DNA from: Pedobacter ginsengisoli
Lineage (GTDB): Bacteria; Bacteroidota; Bacteroidia; Sphingobacteriales; Sphingobacteriaceae
Direction: 5' to 3'
Length of the DNA stretch: 64,000 bases
Assembly (NCBI RefSeq): GCF_030244015.1
Contig: NZ_JASSYX010000002.1
Span: forward strand, 930,001 to 994,000
Both the position numbers and the translations under genes were made by a program. Below are positions 44,889 to 53,158 of this stretch, in pieces. The notes beneath the pieces are model-generated. The model worked only from the letters and a program-made list of their open reading frames with translations, searched no databases and was not told the origin of the DNA. Each line of letters starts with the position of its first letter. The stretch's first letter is position 1.

Positions 44889-45632
44889 ATGAAAATAGTA
44901 ATCATCGGCGGAACCGGACTAATAGGAACAAAGGTAGCAGGTAAACTTCGCCAGGCCGGCCATACAGTAATCGCAGGCTCACCATCTACAGGCATCAATT
45001 CAATTACAGGTGAAGGCCTGGCTGAAGCAATGAACGGAACAGACATCGTGATCGACCTTTCCAACTCCCCGTCTTTTGAAGACGGACCAGTATTAGAATT
45101 CTTTGAAACCTCTGGCCGCAACCTGATGGCCGCAGAGACAAACGCGGGCGTTAAACATCATCTGGCTGTTTCAATCGTAGGCGTAGACCGCATGCAGGAC
45201 CTGGGCTATATGCGTGCTAAAATTGCTCAGGAAAACCTGATCAGACAATCCGGATTGCCTTATACCATCATCCGCAGTACCCAGTTTTTAGAATTTATCC
45301 CCTCACTTGCCGGCGCTGCTACCCAGGGCAATGAAGTTCATGTATCAGATGTAGAATTTCAGCCGATTGCCGCTGAGGATGTAGCCACTTTTGTAGCTGA
45401 TCTTGCATTGGCGACGCCCGCCAACGGTATTGTAGAGATCGCTGGTCCTGAGCGTCATACACAAAGCGAATTTATCGCCGCGTATCTCAGGGAAAAGGAC
45501 AGCAGCAAGAATGTAATCACCAACAAAAAAAGTGAATACTTTGGCGGCCCGATTCCACATGATGGCCTGGTTCCGCAGGGCGAGGCGAAACTCGGAGCAA
45601 CGGATTTAAAGCAATGGCTTGCCGTACAGTAG
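44889..45632 (+). CDS. NmrA/SDR-like NAD(P)-binding oxidoreductase
   Basis: About 247 residues from ATG 44889; the frame is open further upstream but starts there would run through the promoter. The Rossmann glycine motif is VIIGGTGLIGTKVAGKL near residues 4-20, and TDIVIDLSNSPSF, HHLAVSIVGVDRM and YMRAKIAQENLIRQSGLPYTIIRSTQFLEF are typical of NmrA-like and NAD(P)H-quinone-oxidoreductase-like proteins. Substrate is unknown. It is probably a target of the sigma-54 circuit upstream. Confidence 0.85.
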   Translation: MKIVIIGGTGLIGTKVAGKLRQAGHTVIAGSPSTGINSITGEGLAEAMNGTDIVIDLSNSPSFEDGPVLEFFETSGRNLMAAETNAGVKHHLAVSIVGVDRMQDLGYMRAKIAQENLIRQSGLPYTIIRSTQFLEFIPSLAGAATQGNEVHVSDVEFQPIAAEDVATFVADLALATPANGIVEIAGPERHTQSEFIAAYLREKDSSKNVITNKKSEYFGGPIPHDGLVPQGEAKLGATDLKQWLAVQ

Positions 45633-45726
45633 TATTCTACCGGCCAGGAAATAGAGTTATAATTTCCTGGCTTGTACCCATTTGGCCTTTCCGGATTGTC
45701 TTTAATGATGAAAACCGGATTACCAG

Positions 45727-48483
45727 ATGAAACTGTTAACGCGCTCTCTTTTAATACTCTTTATTTTTAGTCTTTCAGCATTTATCTCCGATGACGGACC
45801 AATAGAACGGCTCATTGCCGCACTTGGACAGTTGGCAGCGACCCATCCGCAGGAGAAGGTTTATCTGCACACCGACCGGCCTCACTATGCCATAAACGAC
45901 ACCATTTGGTTCAAGGCTTACGTGACCATCGGTGGACAGCACCATTTATCGGCCAAAAGCGGATCGCTGTATGTTGAGCTGGTCAATGAAAAAGATTCAG
46001 TGGCCCAGCTGCTCAAACTGCCGTTAGTTGCAGGCATGACCAAGGGCTGTTTTGCCCTGACCGATGAAATGGGAGAGGGAAACTACCGGCTCAGGGCCTA
46101 TACCCAATGGATGCGCAATGCGGGGCCTGAGTATTTCTATGATCGGGTTTTTGTGGTCAGGCCGGAAGAAAATGAATCTGTATTTGGATCCGTCAGGCTA
46201 AATTTTGACGGACTGTCACAGGGAGAAAGCTTTGTCGGGGCGGTGATCAGGTATACAGATTCCACGGGTTATCCGCTATCAGGTATACCACTTAAATACA
46301 ACCTGAGAAAGGATTATAAAACAATATATACGGGCAAGGGTGTCACAGATGAAGAGGGAGTTTTTCGGGCAGAGTTTAAAGGACTGACACCGGAAGCTGC
46401 AGCGATGAGCCACCTGGTCACGAGACTTGAACTTGAGGACGGTAACGTAGTGACCAAAACATTTCCGGTCAGGATGCAGTCAAAGGAGGTCGAAATTCAG
46501 TTTTTTCCCGAAGGCGGTCAGTTGTTGTGTGGCGCTGCCCAGCGGATTGCCTATAAGGTGACAGGACCTGACGGCCTCGGCATACCTGTTTCAGGCAGGC
46601 TTGCCGGCAAGGCCGGACAGCAACCCGGCGAATTCAAAAGCAATCAGTTTGGCATGGGTTACATCAAAACCGAAGTAGATAACAATCAAGTCAGATTGGT
46701 GAACTTTACGCTTGCCGATGGGAGCAAAATAACAGGGCAACTTCCGGTTCCGCAACTTTATGGACATTCCTTGTCGATAGACTATCATCCTGAGACTTTT
46801 CAGGCTACTGTATCTGTCAGACAAGTTTTACCGGATCCGGCATATGCACAAGATCTTTATTTGCTGGTACAGTCCGGCGGGATTGCTTATTATGCAACCG
46901 AGGTTTCCATGTCAGATGATGTGGCCAGGCTGGATGTCTCCCTCAAGGGAATGCCTAGCGGAATTGCACAGTTCACCCTTTTTGCCAAAACAGGCGAACC
47001 TCTGGCTGAACGTATTATTTTTGTGCAGCAAGACGACCAGATGAAAGTCTCACTGAAAACAGATACGACGGTATACCAGGACCGTGAAGAGGTTTATCTG
47101 GAATTGACAACCCGTGCTTCTCAGAATAAATACCCTCCCGCAGACTTTTCCATTTCTGTGTTTAGTGAGGATGCAGTGCCTTCAGATGCCGCACATGAGA
47201 CCACGATTTTTTCCCAGCTGCTGCTCAGCTCTGACATCAGGGGTTACATAGAGCAGCCCAATTACTATTTTCATCACCCGACACCTGATACCCGGAGAAA
47301 CCTGGATATCCTGATGATGACCCAGGGATACAGGCGTTTCAGCTGGCGAAACCTGAACTCAGGAAAGACCGGGCCCATTTATTTTCCACCGGAAAAGCTC
47401 GGTATCAGAGTAAGTGGAAAATTGACCGGTCTCTGGCATCAGAAAATTCCCTTTGGAAAGGTTTTTCTAGTTAACAATAAGATCGGCATCGTAATTGCCG
47501 ACACCACAGACCAGGACGGCCGCTTCAGTTTTAATGATCTGGTGATTGCTGAAGGACTGCGTTTTTCCGTAGTGGGCCGCACCAAAAAAGATGGATCAAG
47601 GGTCGAGATTTTGCTCGACAAATATGGCAATCAGCAATTGACACCAAATGTGAACATTGCCGATGCGCGGACAGATTTCAGCAAAAATATATTGTTAAAA
47701 CCGAAAAGACTAAGTAAGGAAGAAGAAATGAATTTGAGGGCACGGCTGAGTTCAGCCAACTTACTCAAGGAAGTCCGGATCAGCGCAAGGCGGCGTGATC
47801 CGGGGCTGAAAACCCTGAAAGGTTACATCACTGAAACCATTATCTTTAATGCGCAGGATTCTGGTAAGACCATAGTAAAGGCGATTAATGACAGGGCATT
47901 GGAAAATCTGAAATTCATTACACAGGCCACCAGGACAATTGTAACCAAAGATACAAACGAACAAGGCAGGGAATACTTTAAAGTTGCAGATCAGAAGGCT
48001 TTTATGGGCCAGCAACAGATGTCTATGCTTATTAATGACCGGTATTACGGTCCTGATGCCATTAATGACATCCTCCAATGGGATGTGGAAGACGTCATCA
48101 AAATAGATATCGTACGCGCAACAAGTCCGGTAAGACCAACGGTACTGATTTATACCCGGACCAACTATGTGTATAATCCCATTAACCCGTCAGACCCATA
48201 TTCACCTTCAAAATGGGCACCCGATATGGTCAATATCTTCCCCAGGGGGTATGACATGGTAAAGGAATTCTACGTTCCCAGGTACGACAACACCGGACAG
48301 CAAAACAGCAAGGCAGATTTTCGGAAAACCATTTACTGGAACCCCTCTGTAAAGGTCCGGAACGGTAAGGCGCTATTGAGTTTCTTTAACGGCGACCGAA
48401 AGGGAAAATACAAAATTGTCGCAGAAGGCATTAATTCCGAAGGCCAGCTGGGCCGCCAGATCATGTATTATACTGTACATTGA
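45727..48483 (+). CDS. Macroglobulin-like (MG2) secreted protein with TonB-plug-like C-terminus
   Basis: About 918 residues with a signal peptide (residues 1-20). Near residue 40, HPQEKVYLHTDRPHYAINDTI opens an MG2-like beta-sandwich as in alpha-2-macroglobulins and Bacteroidota surface proteins. Further sandwich domains follow (about 150-600). Near 765-800, MSMLINDRYYGPDAINDIL and VEDVIKIDIVRATSP resemble a TonB receptor plug, but no barrel follows. No thioester CxEQ motif was seen. Probably located at the cell envelope; function unknown. Confidence 0.75.
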   Translation: MKLLTRSLLILFIFSLSAFISDDGPIERLIAALGQLAATHPQEKVYLHTDRPHYAINDTIWFKAYVTIGGQHHLSAKSGSLYVELVNEKDSVAQLLKLPLVAGMTKGCFALTDEMGEGNYRLRAYTQWMRNAGPEYFYDRVFVVRPEENESVFGSVRLNFDGLSQGESFVGAVIRYTDSTGYPLSGIPLKYNLRKDYKTIYTGKGVTDEEGVFRAEFKGLTPEAAAMSHLVTRLELEDGNVVTKTFPVRMQSKEVEIQFFPEGGQLLCGAAQRIAYKVTGPDGLGIPVSGRLAGKAGQQPGEFKSNQFGMGYIKTEVDNNQVRLVNFTLADGSKITGQLPVPQLYGHSLSIDYHPETFQATVSVRQVLPDPAYAQDLYLLVQSGGIAYYATEVSMSDDVARLDVSLKGMPSGIAQFTLFAKTGEPLAERIIFVQQDDQMKVSLKTDTTVYQDREEVYLELTTRASQNKYPPADFSISVFSEDAVPSDAAHETTIFSQLLLSSDIRGYIEQPNYYFHHPTPDTRRNLDILMMTQGYRRFSWRNLNSGKTGPIYFPPEKLGIRVSGKLTGLWHQKIPFGKVFLVNNKIGIVIADTTDQDGRFSFNDLVIAEGLRFSVVGRTKKDGSRVEILLDKYGNQQLTPNVNIADARTDFSKNILLKPKRLSKEEEMNLRARLSSANLLKEVRISARRRDPGLKTLKGYITETIIFNAQDSGKTIVKAINDRALENLKFITQATRTIVTKDTNEQGREYFKVADQKAFMGQQQMSMLINDRYYGPDAINDILQWDVEDVIKIDIVRATSPVRPTVLIYTRTNYVYNPINPSDPYSPSKWAPDMVNIFPRGYDMVKEFYVPRYDNTGQQNSKADFRKTIYWNPSVKVRNGKALLSFFNGDRKGKYKIVAEGINSEGQLGRQIMYYTVH

Positions 48484-48579
48484 CCATTTTTCATTTCTTC
48501 CGTTTTAAAGACAGATGTTTTAAAAATGCTTGTGTAAATCGCGCATCTTTTGCTAGCTTAGATAAATGCCTGTTGTTAT

Positions 48580-50514
48580 ATGTTGAAATTAGCCCTGATA
48601 CTGTTTTCGCTCGCAGCTCATGCTGCTGATCCTGCGATTGTATCAGTACCACATGCCTATGAGAATATCGGAAAACAGGTAAGTGTATTGAAAGATCAGC
48701 ACAACTCCTATACTTTTGATCAGGTAACCAGCACGGCAGCTGCCGGGAAATTTGTACGTTCCACAGAATCGATATTGAATCTTGGCAATTCAGCTTCAGC
48801 TTTCTGGATCAAAATAAGGTATCAAAACCCAGGCACACAGACTGCTTACCTGATCGTAGACGTACCTAATATCGATCATATTGATTTTTACGCTGCAGAT
48901 GGCAGGGGAGTTGTGGTCCGACGGCATACGGGCAGCCTGTCTGCACCAAATCCGGACGTTGTGGCAACGAATCAATACCTATTTGACCTGCTTCCAACAG
49001 GTGTTCAGGGAAAAGATGTTTATCTGAAAATACGAAGCAGCAACATTATGCTGGTGGCTTTGAAGATCGCAGATGCAAAAACACTGATTTCTTCCAGTAA
49101 TTATAAATTGGGCTTTGAGGCAATTTACTCCGGTATTTTGATCATGCTTTTTATTTTTAATGTTTTTCTTTTCATCAGTGTAAAGGACAGGACATATTTA
49201 TATTACTCGGTATATATAGCTGCGCTATTAATTTATGTGGTCCTGTACTTACGGGGTTACAGCTACATTCTCGGACCTGATATTCGAAGATTTGTTAATC
49301 TATATCCACATGTGTTTGCCAGCTTGGCAACAATCGCTGCTTTTTTCTTCTCCTGGGAGTTTTTAGGCATTAAAGAGCGGGTGCCGAAAATGGTCCCCGT
49401 CTACAAAGTGATGGTCGGTTTATGGATCATTTTATTGATCATCGCTATGTTCGGTGGCAAATCCGTTTTGGCAGTGCTGGTAAATTACCTTACATTCATC
49501 AGCTGTATGGTGGCCTGGTATGCAGGATTGTGTGCCTACCGCAATGGCTTAAAACCTGCATTGTATTACCTGATCGCCTGGTTTGCGGTAGCACTCTCCT
49601 TTGTCATCGCATTGCTGGGGCTTACCCATGTCATTCCCTATTATGACCTGTCTTATGAGGTAGGACCTATTGGAACGACCATTGAAATGTTATTTCTGTC
49701 ATTTGCACTAGGCGACCGGTTCAACCATATCCGGCAGGAAAAGAACCGAATCAAAAAAGAGAACCTGAAACTGATCCTGTCACATAACGAAAAACTGGAG
49801 TTCGTTGTAGAGGAGCGCACCCGGAAACTGTCAAAAGCGAATGCAGAGAAAGATAAGTTGTTTTCGATCATAGCCCATGACCTGCGCAGCCCGTTCAATA
49901 GCCTGGTAAGCATACTCGAACTGAACGATAATGATATGCTGAATCTTGAAGAGCTCAAGATGCTGCTTCAGGAAACACGGAAAAATGTCGACCAGATTCA
50001 CCTTACGCTTAATAACTTGTTGTATTGGGCGAAAGGACAGATGGAAATGCCCGGATCAAATCCTGAAGACTTTGATTTGGAAGCTATGGCCGAAAGGCTG
50101 ATATTGGTATACCAGCCCCTGTCGATGAGCAAGAATGTCCAGCTGATTACCAGTACCTCCGGGTCCTGCAATGTTTTTGCCGATGTCAATGAGATAAACC
50201 TGGTGCTGCGTAACCTGATTGACAATGCCATTAAATTTAGTCCGCAGAACAGTGTGATCCGTATCGTTATGGAGCAGCAGGATAGCAAAGTGCAGATCAG
50301 CGTGTGCAACGCTGCTCAGGAAAGTAGAGCTGCTAAACTGGAAACACTGCTGGACCCTATGGAATTTTCCAGTACTCCAGGAACAAACAACGAACAGGGT
50401 ATTGGTCTGGGCCTGCTTCTTTGCCGTGAATACATTCAGTTAAACGGAGGGGATATGCAGGTTGTTGCGAGAGACCATCAGGTAATCATATCGTTTTCAT
50501 TACCAGCAGCATAA
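48580..50514 (+). CDS. 7TM-DISM sensor histidine kinase
   Basis: About 644 residues. Signal peptide, then a periplasmic 7TMR-DISMED2-type jelly-roll domain (about 40-175, SASAFWIKIRYQNP, NIDHIDFYAADG), seven membrane helices (about 180-390), a coiled coil, and the kinase core. The phosphoacceptor His433 is in FSIIAHDLRSPFNSL; the ATP-binding domain has LVLRNLIDNAIKFSP and GIGLGLLLCREYIQLNGG. A carbohydrate or related ligand is often assumed for DISMED2. No response regulator lies next to it, so it is an orphan here. Confidence 0.92.
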   Translation: MLKLALILFSLAAHAADPAIVSVPHAYENIGKQVSVLKDQHNSYTFDQVTSTAAAGKFVRSTESILNLGNSASAFWIKIRYQNPGTQTAYLIVDVPNIDHIDFYAADGRGVVVRRHTGSLSAPNPDVVATNQYLFDLLPTGVQGKDVYLKIRSSNIMLVALKIADAKTLISSSNYKLGFEAIYSGILIMLFIFNVFLFISVKDRTYLYYSVYIAALLIYVVLYLRGYSYILGPDIRRFVNLYPHVFASLATIAAFFFSWEFLGIKERVPKMVPVYKVMVGLWIILLIIAMFGGKSVLAVLVNYLTFISCMVAWYAGLCAYRNGLKPALYYLIAWFAVALSFVIALLGLTHVIPYYDLSYEVGPIGTTIEMLFLSFALGDRFNHIRQEKNRIKKENLKLILSHNEKLEFVVEERTRKLSKANAEKDKLFSIIAHDLRSPFNSLVSILELNDNDMLNLEELKMLLQETRKNVDQIHLTLNNLLYWAKGQMEMPGSNPEDFDLEAMAERLILVYQPLSMSKNVQLITSTSGSCNVFADVNEINLVLRNLIDNAIKFSPQNSVIRIVMEQQDSKVQISVCNAAQESRAAKLETLLDPMEFSSTPGTNNEQGIGLGLLLCREYIQLNGGDMQVVARDHQVIISFSLPAA

Positions 50515-50547
50515 AGTGTCAGGAAAACTATAAGTTAGTCTGCCGCG

Positions 50548-50814
50548 CTAACAAGCGACCCGGGAATCCATCATATATTTTGAATCCGGACGAAGCGGCT
50601 GATCGCACTCAAGGATGCTGATCGCGTCGAGAATTTTAAGACAATAAGATCTCGACATCAAATCATGAGGTTCCCAACTGACATTTCTTCTTATATGACC
50701 ATATGCATACACTGTTCCCACTTCATGACCGCGATTAAAGATCAGGTAAACACCATGCCGCTGCTTAAAAACTTTAAGCACGCATCCTTCTATAACAATC
50801 TCAAAATGAATCAT
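50548..50814 (-). CDS. Small protein of unknown function (88 residues)
   Basis: No signal peptide. MIHFEIVIEGCVLKVFKQRHG begins as a beta-hairpin-like sequence and AYGHIRRNVSWEPHDLM follows. I recognise no family. It follows the 52-residue membrane protein by six bases on the same strand, and the two are likely co-transcribed. It converges with the histidine kinase gene. Composition looks coding, and length alone leaves some doubt. Confidence 0.55.
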   Translation of the reverse strand: MIHFEIVIEGCVLKVFKQRHGVYLIFNRGHEVGTVYAYGHIRRNVSWEPHDLMSRSYCLKILDAISILECDQPLRPDSKYMMDSRVAC

Positions 50815-50820
50815 ATACGG

Positions 50821-50979
50821 CTAATCAACAGGCCTGTTATTTAGATAAGCAACCATGCTGCATGTTATGACTATAACAATAAAAAAAAGCACAAGGGCAG
50901 CAATGTCTGCCGCTCTATCCTTACGAAATCTAATATCCCGCTGCACGGGTTCTAAAAAATGAATCTGTCGTTTCTCCAT
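50821..50979 (-). CDS. 52-residue single-pass membrane protein
   Basis: Translation from ATG 50979 gives an N-terminal basic/acidic part (MEKRQIHFLEPVQRDIRFRK), then a hydrophobic segment near residues 26-45 (DIAALVLFFIVIVITCSMVA) and a short tail ending RPVD. The stop TAG is at 50821-50823. It is too short for many gene callers. The next gene begins six bases later on the same strand, which supports reality. Role unknown, possibly a small regulatory or anchoring peptide. Confidence 0.55.
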   Translation of the reverse strand: MEKRQIHFLEPVQRDIRFRKDRAADIAALVLFFIVIVITCSMVAYLNNRPVD

Positions 50980-51176
50980 ATTTCCAGGTCTGTTTCATCC
51001 TTATCTAAAATAACAAAAATGTACCTTTTGGCCAAACTCAAAAAGTGTATATCACTGAAAAATTACGTTGGACACAAAATAGAAATCCTCGTGGGTGGAT
51101 ACAACCGGCAAGTAATAAAACAGGCTGATTTTTATACGAATGATTTCGTATATTGGTATTTTATTTTGTCACAACA

Positions 51177-52307
51177 ATGAAAAAGACACTCTTCCTCATG
51201 CTAATGTTACTCATTGGCTATTGCTCTTTCGCACAGGAGGGCAGCACGCTACAGAAAAACATCATTTCGCAAAGAAGCGACAACCCGATGAAATCTAAGC
51301 TTGACTCTACGATTGACAAACTCATCCTAAATTATATGAAGGAAGGGAAGCGGGTTGGTATTTCCCTGGGAATTAATTACAACGGGAAACAGTTTATCTA
51401 CAATTATGGCGAAACCAGTCCGGGTTCCGGTATATTGCCCAGCGACAAGTCTGTATATGAGATCGGTTCCATTACCAAGACATTTACGGGCCTTCTGGTG
51501 GCACATGCCATAAATGAGGGACGCGTCTCATTAAACGACGACATTAGGAAATTTCTACCCGGAAGTTTTCCGAACCTTCAATACCCCAATGGAGATCCGG
51601 TAAAAATCGCTTATCTGCTGGCTCATACCGCACAGTTTCCAAATAGTTTTGGAGATCCGCTAAGCCCGTCCGTGGGTAATGAAACTTTTATTGATTCCCT
51701 GCATAAGATTAAGCTCGACTCACTAAAATCTTTCCGGTACAAGTATTCCAATGTGGGTTACCAGTTATTGGGCCTTATCCTGGAACGGGTATACAAAAAA
51801 TCTTATATAGATCTTATTAGCCAGTATGTTACCAAACCTTTGGGTATGCTGCAAACCAAACTGGACTATCCTGCTAATGAAGAAAGCTCATTACTAAAGG
51901 GTTATGGTACCAATAGAGAACCCGTCCGTTCCATCCCCGAAATCTTGCCTGCTGCGGGAGGCCTGCATTCTTCTGTAAGGGATATGCTCAAATACCTGGA
52001 TTACCAAATTCAGGAAAAGACTGCTGAAGTCAGGTTGACACACCGGGTCATTTTTGGCGATGTAGACAAGGAAGCCTATGGATTTCAATGGGCGATCGGC
52101 AAGAACTGGGGCTGGGATCAATACCTCAGAATAGATGGCGGCACACAAGGATACCGTACTTTCTGTGTGATGTATCCGCTTCACAATGTCAGCATTGTGC
52201 TCTTTTCCAATCAGAAGGATGACTCAGCAGGAGCGGGGCTTTACAAAGTGGCTACGGGTATTTATGGTGCTTTGAAATTAGCCATGAATGCTAAGTCGGC
52301 GTTCTAG
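51177..52307 (+). CDS. Serine beta-lactamase-like hydrolase (class C/PBP fold)
   Basis: About 376 residues from ATG 51177, with a signal peptide ending near CSFAQ; a start 24 bases upstream only adds a short unlikely N-terminus. Catalytic motifs: SITK (EIGSITKTFTGL), YSN (KYSNVGYQLLG) and a GGTQG in the place of the KTG/HxG triad. The enzyme could be an esterase, a DD-peptidase or beta-lactamase; sequence does not decide. The second homologue lies at 53159-54487. Confidence 0.88.
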   Translation: MKKTLFLMLMLLIGYCSFAQEGSTLQKNIISQRSDNPMKSKLDSTIDKLILNYMKEGKRVGISLGINYNGKQFIYNYGETSPGSGILPSDKSVYEIGSITKTFTGLLVAHAINEGRVSLNDDIRKFLPGSFPNLQYPNGDPVKIAYLLAHTAQFPNSFGDPLSPSVGNETFIDSLHKIKLDSLKSFRYKYSNVGYQLLGLILERVYKKSYIDLISQYVTKPLGMLQTKLDYPANEESSLLKGYGTNREPVRSIPEILPAAGGLHSSVRDMLKYLDYQIQEKTAEVRLTHRVIFGDVDKEAYGFQWAIGKNWGWDQYLRIDGGTQGYRTFCVMYPLHNVSIVLFSNQKDDSAGAGLYKVATGIYGALKLAMNAKSAF

Positions 52308-52330
52308 TCATTAGCCCATGAGTAGTATCT

Positions 52331-52450
52331 GGGTTAACCTCACAAACACATCACACCCGTATCGCATACGGGTCCCACCCGGGGTTGACCCGGTATAGAG
52401 ACCGCCAAAGCCGGATGTGTTCCGGATCGGATCCGGAAGTGAGGTGGGTT
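52331..52450. repeat. Multi-stem palindromic element between convergent genes
   Basis: The outer stem is AACCTCAC (52336-52343) with GTGAGGT (52439-52445). Within it are AACACATC (52345-52352) with GATGTGTT (52414-52421), ACCCGTAT/ATACGGGT around CGC (52355-52373), CCGGG/CCCGG around GTTGA (52379-52393), and a perfect TTCCGGATC/GATCCGGAA palindrome (52420-52438). Such density of stems in a spacer suggests a dispersed repeat or structured RNA. It separates the beta-lactamase-like gene from the DinB gene. Confidence 0.7.
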
Positions 52451-52454
52451 TAAC

Positions 52455-52895
52455 TCAATAAGACACAATATGCCTCATATGGTGCTCCAGATGAACGACA
52501 TAATCATCAAATAACCACTCGAGAGTTACATCTTGCGTCCCGTTAAAGCATTGCCTTTGAAGGGCCTCGTCGGATAGCAATCTGATCAAACTGACGATCT
52601 GAAGGTTGTAGGCTTTCCAAAAAGCAATGAGTTGTGCGGCTGGAATTTCATTATAATGCCCTGCCGCATTCCATTTGTCCTGATCGTAACGAATGAAAGG
52701 TTTGTCTTCAAACTGTCCTCTGATCCATTTGTGGTGGTTATTGGTTGCGCTGTCAATCAGGTGACCCAGTATCTGCTTTTTGCTCCATTTATCAGGGGAG
52801 GGTTTTATCGAAAAGCTTTCCTCATCAATTTCAGACAGGCGCCCGGGGATGGTGTTGCAGAGGTATTCAAGTCGGTCGAGGCTGGTTGTAGTCAT
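52455..52895 (-). CDS. DinB family protein
   Basis: About 146 residues, four-helix bundle. DinB/YfiT-type metal-binding histidines are visible in LGHLIDSATNNHHKW near residue 45-60 and in HLEHHMRHIVSY at the C-terminus; WSKKQILGHL and WNAAGHYN are typical. These proteins are thiol-dependent transferases or nickel/zinc-binding proteins of largely unknown role. Upstream on the same strand is a broken small lipoprotein gene. Confidence 0.9.
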   Translation of the reverse strand: MTTTSLDRLEYLCNTIPGRLSEIDEESFSIKPSPDKWSKKQILGHLIDSATNNHHKWIRGQFEDKPFIRYDQDKWNAAGHYNEIPAAQLIAFWKAYNLQIVSLIRLLSDEALQRQCFNGTQDVTLEWLFDDYVVHLEHHMRHIVSY

Positions 52896-52922
52896 AGGTC
52901 TAAATTAAAGATTTTGCCCATT

Positions 52923-53067
52923 TTACAACACCTCATTAATCATCTTTTTTACTCTATCATTTCCGGGAAAAGCTGATAGCAGGTGCATCTATAGCGAGGT
53001 CAGCAGACGGTTTACAGGATAACAAGAATAAAAGGCTGAAGAGGCAAAGAAGATTTAGTGTTTTCAT
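52923..53067 (-). pseudogene. Frameshifted or mini lipoprotein gene
   Basis: From ATG 53067 the frame reads a lipoprotein signal (MKTLNLLCLFSLLFLLSCKP) and ends after 36 residues at TGA 52957-52959. Reading one base differently in a TTTTCCC run continues FPGNDRVKKMINEVL and stops at TAA 52923-52925, just before the DinB gene. The continuation looks like coding sequence. So this may be a recent frameshift, a sequencing error or a real very small lipoprotein. Family unknown. Confidence 0.45.
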
Positions 53068-53158
53068 GAGCCCTGGTTATAATTTAAAGATAGTAAAAGG
53101 ATTTGGCTGCATTGCAACCATTGTTCGTATATTGTCATCTATTGTAAAACTCCCCGTC

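Noticed and set aside
50959..51180. 73-codon plus-strand frame upstream of the beta-lactamase-like gene
   Set aside because: It overlaps the 52-residue minus-strand gene and has no similarity or clear leader.
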